This document shows positions 1 through 6,559 of a DNA stretch of 11,139 nt, piece after piece (positions within the stretch are counted from its first letter, which is position 1; every line of letters begins with the position of its first letter). The stretch lies in assembly GCA_015143735.1 (NCBI GenBank), contig VKHC01000555.1, forward strand, positions 1-11,139, written 5' to 3'. This DNA comes from Synura sp. LO234KE (taxonomy: Eukaryota; Sar; Synurophyceae; Synurales; Mallomonadaceae). Below the pieces are notes generated by a model. The model saw only the letters and a list, made by a program, of their open reading frames with translations. It was not told where the DNA came from and did no database searches. The position numbers were made by a program, and so were the translations under genes.

Positions 1-1150
1 TTGCTATGGCAGATTGGAGAAAAAAACAAGGAGTCGATCGCGCCTTGTCACCGAACCCTGACCGTTTATTACTAGGCGACGTGATCGTGTTAAGTAACCA
101 ATATTCCGTTGCGAGCTCTAGACTTGTTTTTCTCCTGCTGCTGGCAAAGAACCACCTCATGCTCATCGAAATATCAAAAATTTGAAAGTCTGTAAGATTT
201 TTGCTGAGCTGGTCTCAAATATTCTCTTATGAACGCTGTCGGAAAAATACAACATAATTGCTTAATCAAGTAGTAGGTGAATTCCATAAGCACCAAGAAA
301 GCAATAATTGTCATATCGGTCTAGTTTTAAAAATGTGTTTTGTTTTGTGCGACAATGCCAAAACGTGCATTACCCGGCTTCTGAGTAGTTTAAAGTTAGA
401 ATTTTTGCCTCCAGCTAAGGTAATTTTGGCTTCCAGCTAAATTAATCCTTACAATGACGATAAAAGTTTGAAGTTTCCTGGACCTAAAGCACTCCCAGAT
501 TAGAATTTCGGTCACCAAGCCAGTTTTGCGCAATAATCTAGGTTTGGAGGAGAACAAGTGATATCGATTCAGATATAAACTCGTCGCAAAATTGCTTTGG
601 CCATACTTTTACAATATTTTTCCTTGCCAACTGCTAATCCTCCCGGCTTTCATTGCGGTAACCGCACTGCTGCAGATCCCAATCCTCATCCAGCACAATT
701 ATTTGGGGCAAACCATACTTTCATCGTCGAGTCCAATATATTTCGAATTTGAAGATGACGAATGGGAGTAGTGGGAGTTTGCTACTGATTCTAGTCTGGA
801 AAAGAGGATGAATAATCGTAGGCAGCAAAATCTGTTACTGCGGTCAGTGGTGGAAAATATCTGCCGAGGTGACCGCCTCCCTCTGTGAATTAAGAAGATT
901 CGATTGAAATTGCACATTTCTGATCTTGCTCTCATCGGGATGACTCATCGATTGAACAGCCGAGAATCGCGTCTTGAAGCGTATTATATGTGAAGAGAGG
1001 ATGGCTCTTTAGCCTACTCGTTGAAATATCAGCTTCATCGGGCGACACATCCTATACGAAGTGCTATTCAGAGCTAAAACTTCGATTCTGTCCAGCAGCT
1101 CTGCTTCAGGCAACTAAATGAGCGGCTCTGCTTAAGATTCTGAGAATGAC
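1..1150. other. Unannotated stretch, no gene seen
   Basis: Moderately AT-rich sequence. The frames open here are short (60 codons on plus at 258-440, 78 on minus at 699-935) and show no recognisable motif, codon pattern or splice-flanked structure, so I treat them as chance openings. The only local structure I see is the short duplication listed separately at 406-447. Confidence 0.6.
406..447 (+). repeat. 22-bp imperfect tandem duplication
   Basis: Two adjacent copies of a unit with the shared core CCAGCTAA (at 411-418 and 433-440, 22 bp apart), each preceded by a TGCCTC/GGCTTC variant and followed by TAAT a few bases later. This looks like a small slippage or duplication event. I can assign no function. 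Confidence 0.55.
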
Positions 1151-1530
1151 ACCACCGGATTCGTGTTGCGGAGGACGGCACCCGCTCCTTCCGAGGTTGG
1201 CTCAGAGTATCCTCCCTCACCCTATTTAATTATCTTGAGAGCATCTGTCCACTTTCTCGGGATACCATATCAACTCGCTCTGAGACAACATTGTCGAAGC
1301 AGCAGAATTCTCAAGGACTGTCACCAACCTACGTCCATCTCGGCTGACGGATCCAACCCCTGACACTTCCCGAATAGGAGCTCTTCTCCTGAACGAGAGC
1401 ATCAGCATCGCCCCACTACTGACCACTGTTCAAGAGGACGCACTCCCGAGGCGGCATCGAACCCATCGAGCGCCCCCAGTACTGGTTAGAAGCACTTCCG
1501 AACTGTTTTCTTGATTCCCCGCAGTTGTAG
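1150..1530. other. GC-rich block with overlapping open frames, possible decayed coding DNA
   Basis: Three frames are open together. Plus frame 1163-1363 reaches a stop at the end of a Ser/Pro-rich stretch. Plus frame 1284-1511 runs 76 codons from just after a stop to a TGA at 1512 with no ATG, and is rich in Ser, Thr, Pro and Arg. Minus frame 1226-1426 is also open. The two plus frames could be one low-complexity protein broken by a frameshift near 1284, as in the gag-like first ORF of a retroelement. Simultaneous opening on both strands is also what high GC alone produces. No family motif is visible. Inference only. Confidence 0.2.
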
Positions 1531-1552
1531 CCCATGCTGCTAGGCTGGGAAA

Positions 1553-1612
1553 ACTTAGCTTAGTTAGAGTGGTAGCGGCTCTTGTAGCTCACAAGTCCCA
1601 GGTTATATGCGG
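1553..1612 (+). repeat. tRNA-like head of a possible SINE
   Basis: Positions 1556-1567 read TAGCTTAGTTAG, close to the pol III A-box consensus TRGYNNARNNGG, and are followed by GTGGTAGCGGC as in a tRNA D-arm. Positions 1601-1611 start GGTTATATGC, a weak match to the B-box GGTTCGANTCC, 45 bp downstream, which is normal tRNA spacing. The acceptor stem does not close and the anticodon arm is poor, so this is not a functional tRNA gene. It sits upstream of a dispersed-repeat copy, which suggests a tRNA-derived SINE. The core of about 20 bp around GCGGCTCTTGT recurs at 5561-5579. Confidence 0.35.
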
Positions 1613-1687
1613 CGACCCTTGTTTAACTCTATTTGTTCCTCTGCGTCTGGCACTTCTACTATGCCTGATCTGCACTGCACCACCTAC

Positions 1688-1790
1688 GGCAGTACAAGGT
1701 GGTTTGTCATGTGTCCCAAGTAACCTATGCACGCCCAGTGTACGAAGCAGTTGGAGCACTCTACTCGGTCACGAGGCTTGCCAATCGTTC
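1688..1790 (+). repeat. Dispersed GC-rich repeat, copy 1
   Basis: This has the landmarks of the family in order: GGCAGTAC at 1688-1695, then GTCAT, and near the end CTACTCGGTCACGAGG followed by CTTGCCAATCG. The closing block matches the copies at 9601-9800, 10848-11022 and (reversed) 3637-3752. The middle is poorly conserved. It overlaps a 100-codon open frame (1569-1871, GTG start) that I regard as incidental to the repeat. Confidence 0.5.
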
Positions 1791-1799
1791 ATAGAAAGT

Positions 1800-3400
1800 A
1801 TGAGTGGTTATATATTTGAGACGTGCGTACTCTGCTCTCATTTTGATCGTCATTACCACCACGCACTCTAATAAAGTATAAGATTTTTGGGAATATAGAT
1901 AAACTTCTGCCAGCTGTAGTAATCCATCTGTAGATTTTAGATTCATCCGGCGCTTTCATAAAAGCATCTTCAGAAATGCAAGCGCTGAAAACATCACCAT
2001 CTTTAAGATTTCAAATCATCCCCAGATGTAGCATGGTGCTGCAACAGCAATAAATTGAAAATGTAAAATTTACCTTTCATCCGGGCGCCAATGCAGATTT
2101 TTGCTATAGACTTAGATTATTTTCATTTTTTCAACTCAGTTACCAATCTTGTCCCCGTTCGTGATTGCTCAAAAGAAATCAAAATTAAATGAATTAGTTG
2201 AAGCTGTGTGGAATCTCCTTGGCAAATAGAACTATTAACTAACTTCACCACCATAAATGATTCTTTTATCACAAAATTATAAAGTTATTGTCACGAAGAT
2301 ATCGCACAGGCGAAATCGTCAAATTCAAATGGAAATGAAACACAAATCGAAAAATAAAACACTGAACAAAATCAACCATCTAGATTCTCAGAACGAGATG
2401 CTAGATTTTTAAGCTCAACAAAAAGTCGAAGCACAAATCTTCAACTTCAACTTCGACAGGCAATCTTTCCAGAAATATTTATTTATATGAAGTGCATAGT
2501 ACCGTGTTAGATAGAGGGTAGCTAAGGAATTTAGTGAGCTTTTGAGCATTAGCAGGAATCGTTTGAAATCTAACAAAAGCTTATTACGCAATTCAAGTCC
2601 GCGAACAGCCCACCAAAAAACACGTTGGGGTCGAAACTTCGAGAAAATGCGGTCAAAATTGTTTAAATAATATATGTTGTTGTTTAAAAATATTTCATTG
2701 GAAACTGACCACGTATAGTAGAGATATTGAAAAAGAATTTGGTGCGGAGTATTACTCTTGGGTGAGGATGTTGACACTGCTGCATCCAAAACGGAAAGCA
2801 AATGTTGCTGAAATGTACATGAATATAGTGATTTATATGAAATTGGCGGCTATTTAAGGAGATATCAAGGCTGAAATATCGCGGAATAAATTTTGTTGAC
2901 AAAAATGAACGTAATTCAGGTGTAAAGAATGATCTTGAACAAAGTTAGTGTACTATAATTCACGATTAATTTATTTATCCGTTCACTCCCATTTGGGGTT
3001 TTCATTCAAGCTATCAAACCAAAAATATGAATAAAAATGAGAATGAAACGAATCATAACAACCATGCTGATTTTTTTCGTTATAACCATGAACAACAAAT
3101 ATATACGATAGTGAATATGATACTTTACCAATTTCAGGTGATAGCTATGAAATCCTCATTAAAACTGGTACAATTTTACACAACGTAGAGGAATACAAAA
3201 TATACGATCACTGTGTGCACCCCAAGCACCTAAAGAACAAGAAGCCAGCCAAGTGGACGTCCCTTCTAAATGCCCTTCATGTCGCGCCTGACATCGCCAG
3301 GAAAATTAAATTACTTTTTAATTGCAAAAGCAATATAAACTTATAGTACTACGACCTTGCACGAGAAAGAAACCGCTGCTCCTTATTTACCATATATGCC
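1800..3400. other. AT-rich stretch without a supported gene
   Basis: Mostly AT-rich DNA with many A/T runs and stops in all frames except the minus-strand opening at 2415-2849, listed separately. I see no repeat copy, tRNA-like element or convincing splice-bounded exon in the rest. Confidence 0.55.
2415..2849 (-). other. Long ATG-less open frame in AT-rich DNA
   Basis: A stop-free minus-strand frame of about 144 codons runs from just after a TAG (near 2850) to a TGA at 2415. This is long for such AT-rich sequence. The first in-frame ATG lies well inside (a Met-Leu-Lys-Ser segment near 2550), so it is not a complete ATG-initiated gene. The predicted peptide is rich in Leu, Tyr, Phe, Asn and Lys, with hydrophobic/basic alternation (for example FRPQRVFWWAVRGLELRNK), but shows no domain I recognise. 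It could be an exon, a decayed transposon ORF or chance. Confidence 0.2.
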
Positions 3401-3409
3401 AATACAGGT

Positions 3410-3480
3410 GGGGACTGTCTCAAAGGTAGCGCGTTCTCGCCAAGATCGATCCATCTCCTGGCTGGATCAAAGCTCACACA
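3410..3480 (+). repeat. tRNA-Ala-like segment with A- and B-box-like motifs
   Basis: From 3410 the sequence starts GGGGACTGTCTCAAAGGTAG, resembling the 5' half of eukaryotic tRNA-Ala genes (GGGGATGTAGCTCA...GGTAGAGCGC, from general knowledge). An A-box-like TGTCTCAAAGG lies at 3416-3426, and a B-box-like GGATCAAAGCT at 3464-3474, 48 bp downstream. The second half does not fold into an acceptor stem, so this is a tRNA relic or SINE head rather than a working tRNA. Short diverged motifs make this tentative. Confidence 0.3.
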
Positions 3481-3636
3481 GGGGGCACCTCAGCAGCACC
3501 TTTTCCGAAATTAAGTAGTTATTTATTACAAAGATATTTGTTACAATGGGAATAAGCATAAATGAAACGTCAGACAGCAGGGTAAAAATTTCACCATAAT
3601 TGTTGGACTACGCAAACTACTTTCCCCTACGAACTA

Positions 3637-3752
3637 CGATTTAGCTAGTCCCGTGACCATGTAGGGGCAGGGGGAGGATTCCAAGCCGCCCAAAAATGGA
3701 GGAAATTCCTCCCCCGAGGATAGTTAGTACGCGACGACGTCCTTAATGAGGT
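3637..3752 (-). repeat. Dispersed GC-rich repeat, copy 2 (reverse orientation)
   Basis: Read on the minus strand, this aligns along its length with the copy ending at 9800. In order: GACGTCGTCGCGTACTAAC (GATGTTCTTGCTAGTACAC there), then CTCGGGGGAGGAATTTCC (CTTGGGGGAGGAATATCC), then CCCCCTGCCCCTAC, then GGTCACGGGACTAGC. The order and spacing of blocks are kept, so this is homology rather than shared GC-richness. Weaker similarity may continue to about 3770. Confidence 0.7.
3670..3715. repeat. Nested inverted repeats inside repeat copy 2
   Basis: GGGGGAGGA at 3670-3678 is the exact reverse complement of TCCTCCCCC at 3707-3715 (9-bp arms, 28-nt loop). The right arm also belongs to a tight palindrome, GGAGGAA-A-TTCCTCC, at 3698-3712. 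The two pairings compete for the same bases. The homologous copy at 9701 keeps the GGGGGAGGAAT half but not the full palindrome, so at least part of the structure is specific to this copy. Confidence 0.55.
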
Positions 3753-3845
3753 GAAAGGGAACGCATGCCGATCCACTAATAAGCCCAAACTAAACAGTTG
3801 TAAACTGAAGCGCGGATAGAATAAGAGTAGGAGCGAGCACTGCCA

Positions 3846-3895
3846 GACGTACGGCCCCTCCCGATTCCTACAACAGTACCCTCACTCGGCTACTA
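3846..3895 (+). repeat. Dispersed GC-rich repeat, copy 3 (short, diverged)
   Basis: ACGTACGGCCCCTCCCGATT followed, after about 10 unmatched bases, by CCCTCACTCGGCTAC. This corresponds to the GCGTGCGGCC...CTCCCTGCCCCTACTCGG part of the copy at 10848-11022. It is only about 50 bp and lies close to the reversed copy 2. Assignment is less secure than for the longer copies. Confidence 0.35.
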
Positions 3896-3938
3896 AGTGG
3901 AGAGAAAAACATGTAGACAGTACAGAAATCAGGAGATT

Positions 3939-4289
3939 CTATAAGCACCCATCATCACTAGCAAGTGACTCCGCCGAGTCCGGGGATGGCGATTGCGCTG
4001 AATAAGTTTCAGCGCTCCAACAAGAGGTCAAGCAGAGTTGAATGTCCATCCACTTGGTGCGTCGGGCGCCAGACATGTAGTCGAGGGCAAGTGAGAGGGA
4101 TGCCGCATCAGGCTTCATAACTTCAATATGATGCAACGATAACCACAGCGTGCTTATAACTGTTTCCCACGGCACTTGGCCATAGCCAACGTACAGACAA
4201 AAATACGAGCATTTTGTTCGGGGGGAAAATGCCCCCCCGCTGCCCCAAAAGTCCCTGAAAAAGGATCTCTTGCAAGTTCTTAAAGTCAT
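3939..4289 (-). CDS. Unrecognised 116-codon ORF with an ATG start
   Basis: One of the few longer frames here that starts at a real ATG (complement of 4287-4289) and ends at a stop at 3939-3941. The peptide begins MTLRTCKRSFFRDF, has Cys and Trp scattered through it, a basic SGARRTKW segment in the second half, and a Ser/Ala/Asp-rich acidic end. I see no signal peptide, membrane segment or known motif. Its start lies about 50 bp from the overlapping inverted repeats at 4209-4239, which fall inside it. GC-richness alone could keep the frame open, so it may be spurious. Confidence 0.2.
   Translation of the reverse strand: MTLRTCKRSFFRDFWGSGGAFSPRTKCSYFCLYVGYGQVPWETVISTLWLSLHHIEVMKPDAASLSLALDYMSGARRTKWMDIQLCLTSCWSAETYSAQSPSPDSAESLASDDGCL
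4209..4239. repeat. Two interlocked perfect inverted repeats
   Basis: GCATTTT (4209-4215) is the exact complement of AAAATGC (4226-4232). CGGGGGG (4219-4225) is the exact complement of CCCCCCG (4233-4239). The arms are interleaved A-B-A'-B' with a 3-nt gap after the first arm and none elsewhere, which is the topology of an H-type pseudoknot. With no loop between A' and B', both full stems are unlikely to form together, so alternative hairpins are more likely. I do not know the function. Confidence 0.6.
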
Positions 4290-4299
4290 TGAAGCAGAC

Positions 4300-5250
4300 T
4301 GGTTAATTGGCTGGAAGATCTTCCTCTGATCATTATGAATAGGTGCAGGCTAACCTGTCTGCCCGGACTTGAGGGAAAAGGGTCGAAAGTCAGATGCGTA
4401 CCCCGAGACTGAAGCAATCTTCCTTCAATTGCATAAACGTGACAGAAATCGGACAAGAAACGCTTCTAAGCCAGCATCCGTGAGTGTATACAAGATCATC
4501 TTGGGGTTGCCGTGCTGGGGCTCGTATTGTTGGGAAAGCCGGAGGTGGACCGACCCAGATATCTTGAGCAATATTAGAACGCACTCAACTAAAATATTCT
4601 TCTTAAAACTTCGCCACTGCTTCCGCTGTAGGTGATTAGAGAACAGATGAGCGTGTCGACAATGAACAAGTTCTGCTCCCGCCAGCTGCATGAGTTGAGC
4701 TCACCCAACCTCAGACTTGAGTAGCTCTTGAGCAGCGCCATATCGTGCTCTTGATGATTGCATATACCCAACTTCTCCAGTTGATGCCGAAAGAGATGAT
4801 GGCGGGACTAGAATCTTCTGTGGAATGAAATAGCTCATTTTGTCAGATTTGCTGTCCTTGGCATTATATGAAAAATGACTAAGTTTGATTTACTCTCGAC
4901 AGGGACAGTTGCGTTTGGGACAATAAGATAATAGCAAGCCTCGAACCGAAATTGTGTGACAGCGATAAGGTGATTGTAGCCTGTCTACTAAGCGAATTTG
5001 ATGGAGGCAAAGCAGTAGCGAGAAGCCCTTGGGAACGTGAGATGTCGCCAACTCCAAGAGTTTTATTTTGATCTCAATGACTCAAGTCGAGGCTACTGGA
5101 TCCAATAATCAAAATAATTGCGATGACCCGCTAAAACGCGCAAGATTGCGATGGAAATGTCCTTGTTGATTACCCGTTGGAGAAGATACTGCTGAAAGAT
5201 CCGTCTATTGCGCTGCTTTCAAATTTCTTGAATTAGTTGTCGGCAAAACG
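4300..5250. other. Stretch without a supported gene
   Basis: Overlapping frames of 60-88 codons open on both strands between 4369 and 4771 and appear to shadow one another. None carries a recognisable motif or consistent codon character. The rest, to 5250, is mixed-composition DNA in which I find no repeat copy or structured element. Confidence 0.5.
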
Positions 5251-5254
5251 TGTG

Positions 5255-5330
5255 TAGGGAGGGCAACCGAGCGGGGAGATTAGTGAGGAGAGAGCCGTCC
5301 CGTGAAGGGTGATTCCCCACTCTCCCACGT
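5255..5330 (-). repeat. Dispersed GC-rich repeat, copy 4 (reverse orientation)
   Basis: On the minus strand this reads GTGGGGAATCACCCTTCACG, then GGACGGCTCTC, then CTAATCTCCCCGCTCGGTTG and CCCTCCC. It aligns with the GGGGAGGAATATCCCTGCC...GTGGCCTCGTCCCCC...CTCGG core of the copy at 9601-9800. It faces copy 5 (5454-5540) about 125 bp away, so the two form a diverged inverted pair. Confidence 0.45.
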
Positions 5331-5453
5331 GACCTTGAACCCCGCTTGTTTTGTTATAGTCTTTCGACTGTGTCTCCTGCACTACAACGTGCCTATTACT
5401 TAGTTTTGCTCGGGCGTCCTGTAGGCTGAGGTCACCCCTCTTCCACCCTTTTT

Positions 5454-5540
5454 CCTGGGGGAGACTAACTGGAAGCTCCGAGTACAATTAATCGGAGCTC
5501 TCCACTCGGTTACGTGAACCTACGGGGTTTGCCAGTTGGT
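5454..5540 (+). repeat. Dispersed GC-rich repeat, copy 5, with internal hairpin
   Basis: CCTGGGGGAGAC, then CTCTCCACTCGGTTACG, then GGGGTTTGCCAGTTGG give the family landmarks in order. Inside is a perfect 8-bp inverted repeat: AGCTCCGA at 5474-5481 and TCGGAGCT at 5492-5499, with a 10-nt loop. A further G-C and G-U pair could form just outside after one mismatch. I did not see this hairpin in the other copies. Confidence 0.5.
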
Positions 5541-5560
5541 ACAGTAGTTTTTCCGGTTGG

Positions 5561-5579
5561 GTTGCGGCTCTTGTCTCAC
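5561..5579 (+). repeat. Second occurrence of the tRNA-like head core
   Basis: GTTGCGGCTCTTGTCTCAC matches 1571-1591 (GGTAGCGGCTCTTGTAGCTCAC) apart from a 3-base indel and single changes. Here it lies just downstream of a dispersed-repeat copy; at 1571 it lies upstream of one. Its context is therefore not fixed, which argues for two juxtaposed elements or rearrangement. Confidence 0.35.
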
Positions 5580-5649
5580 TATTCATTTTTTTAAACTTAC
5601 TACCTGATTGAAATTAACTAAAAGCTTTTTGGGAACCATTTGAAAATAC

Positions 5650-5845
5650 CCGTGACCGATTACATCAGCGTACAGAAAACCGTGAATATCCATGCTGGGT
5701 TATCCACGGTACCGTGATTATCCATGGATAATTCGGTATGGTTAATAAAATAGGGATAACTACGGATGTTAATTATCCATGTTTTGATTATACTCCGTAA
5801 TTATCCCTGTAAGATTTTGTTATACCCCGTGATTGTCCTTGACCG
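5650..5845. repeat. Degenerate palindromic minisatellite, TATCC/GGATA units of about 30-32 bp
   Basis: Recurring CCGTGATTATCCATG-like units start at 5680, 5712, about 5767, 5795 and 5827, a spacing of 29-32 bp or about twice that where one unit has decayed. A weaker unit may begin at 5650. Reverse-orientation units (GGATAATTCGG at 5725-5735, GGGATAACTACGG at 5753-5765, TTATCCACGG at 5700-5709) lie between them. This creates two perfect adjacent palindromes: CACGGTACCGTG at 5705-5716 and ATTATCCATGGATAAT at 5717-5732. The array separates the GC-rich repeat cluster from the AT-rich region holding the candidate gene. Function is unknown. Confidence 0.7.
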
Positions 5846-6091
5846 AAAAATATTTTGACTAAATTTGTGGTGCTTTATTTGCGATTGAATACTTTAGATT
5901 TTGGTTGATAATTAAAGAAATACAGGTGGACTTACTTCATTTGTTTATTATTCCGCCTCTGTTAATGCGTGATTTCCCATAGTATCATGCTTTGGGTGTT
6001 GTTTAAACTCGGAGATATTTTTTCATATTTGTGACTAATATTAAAGGGATCTGCTAGTATTATGCCTTTATACTTTTGATGATTTTTCCTG

Positions 6092-6535
6092 ATGACTATA
6101 TTATTACTTTGTTTATGCTCTGTTGTGGCAGGAATGAGATATGTATGTCGCCCATGCGAGAAATACAACTCCGGACAAAACTTCACGTTCAAGACGAAGA
6201 GCGGATTATCAAAACATGAAAAATTACCAGATTCCATACGTAGTCATTTCTTATATAATAGGTTTCAATGATCAAATAAGTTGAGTTAATATTCCCAGAG
6301 AAAAAGGAAAGCAAAATTCGTGGAATCAATAACCCACAATCAACTGAAGCACGATTTAGGAATGCATCCACAACCCCGAAATAACAATAATCAAAGTACC
6401 TCAGTAACCCTAAAACTACCAGAACCTGAAAATCGCAAAATACCAGTAAAGTTTTCTAGTAAGAGCAACAGCGAAGAATTTGGTTACTTCACTGACGCAG
6501 TAGAATCCTCGGATAACGTTTACAAAATATATTAG
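6092..6535 (+). CDS. Candidate small gene: secreted or zinc-finger-like protein, possible 39-nt intron or two in-frame stops
   Basis: An ATG at 6092, after an in-frame TGA at 6080, opens with MTILLLCLCSVVAG. This is a short hydrophobic run ending in V-V-A, compatible with signal peptidase cleavage though short and without a basic n-region. Then comes YVCRPC (residues 17-22) and FKTKSGLSKH (33-42), which has the F-x5-L-x2-H spacing of a C2H2 zinc finger; the Cys-to-Phe spacing is about 7 residues too long. The frame meets TGA at 6269 and TAA at 6287, then reopens in the same frame at 6290 and runs to TAG at 6533. Removing 6262-6300 (GT...AG, 39 nt) would skip both stops and keep the frame, giving about 134 codons. 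The donor GTTTCA is weak. The second part has a basic KRKAK, an ITHNQLKHDLGMH segment resembling a zinc-finger tail, NNNNQ and a Ser/Glu-rich end. A Y-x-C motif after a signal peptide is typical of powdery mildew secreted effectors, so two readings compete: secreted protein, or decayed zinc-finger protein. A third is that the GCAG at 6128-6131 is a splice acceptor and an upstream exon exists. Confidence 0.35.
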
Positions 6536-6555
6536 CGCTGTCAGAATATATTAGC
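6526..6555 (+). repeat. Short direct repeat at the 3' end of the candidate gene
   Basis: AATATATTAGC occurs at 6526-6536 and again at 6545-6555, 19 bp apart. The first copy contains the TAG stop of the frame ending at 6535. AT-rich and short, so it may be a simple duplication. Confidence 0.45.
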
Positions 6556-6559
6556 TTTT

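Noticed and set aside
322-353. Shared words between distant AT-rich places: a 14-mer TTGTTTTGTGCGAC at 340-353 and 6704-6717, and a 15/16 match (TAGTTTTAAAAA...GTG) at 322-337 and 8492-8507.
   Set aside because: Over all position pairs in 11 kb, one match of this length is near chance expectation, especially in AT-rich DNA, and the flanks do not align.
1569-1871. 100-codon plus-strand ORF with a hydrophobic middle (LALLLCLICTA) that resembles a signal or membrane segment.
   Set aside because: It starts at GTG inside the tRNA-like head and runs through a dispersed-repeat copy, so the frame is better explained by repeat DNA than by a gene.
3661-3677. G-rich run (GGGGCAGGGGGAGG) as a possible G-quadruplex.
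   Set aside because: Only two G-runs of three or more occur close together; four are needed for the standard motif.
5962-6237. 91-codon minus-strand ORF antisense to the candidate gene.
   Set aside because: It is the shadow of the plus-strand frame 6083-6268, which has the more informative leader and Cys/His pattern.
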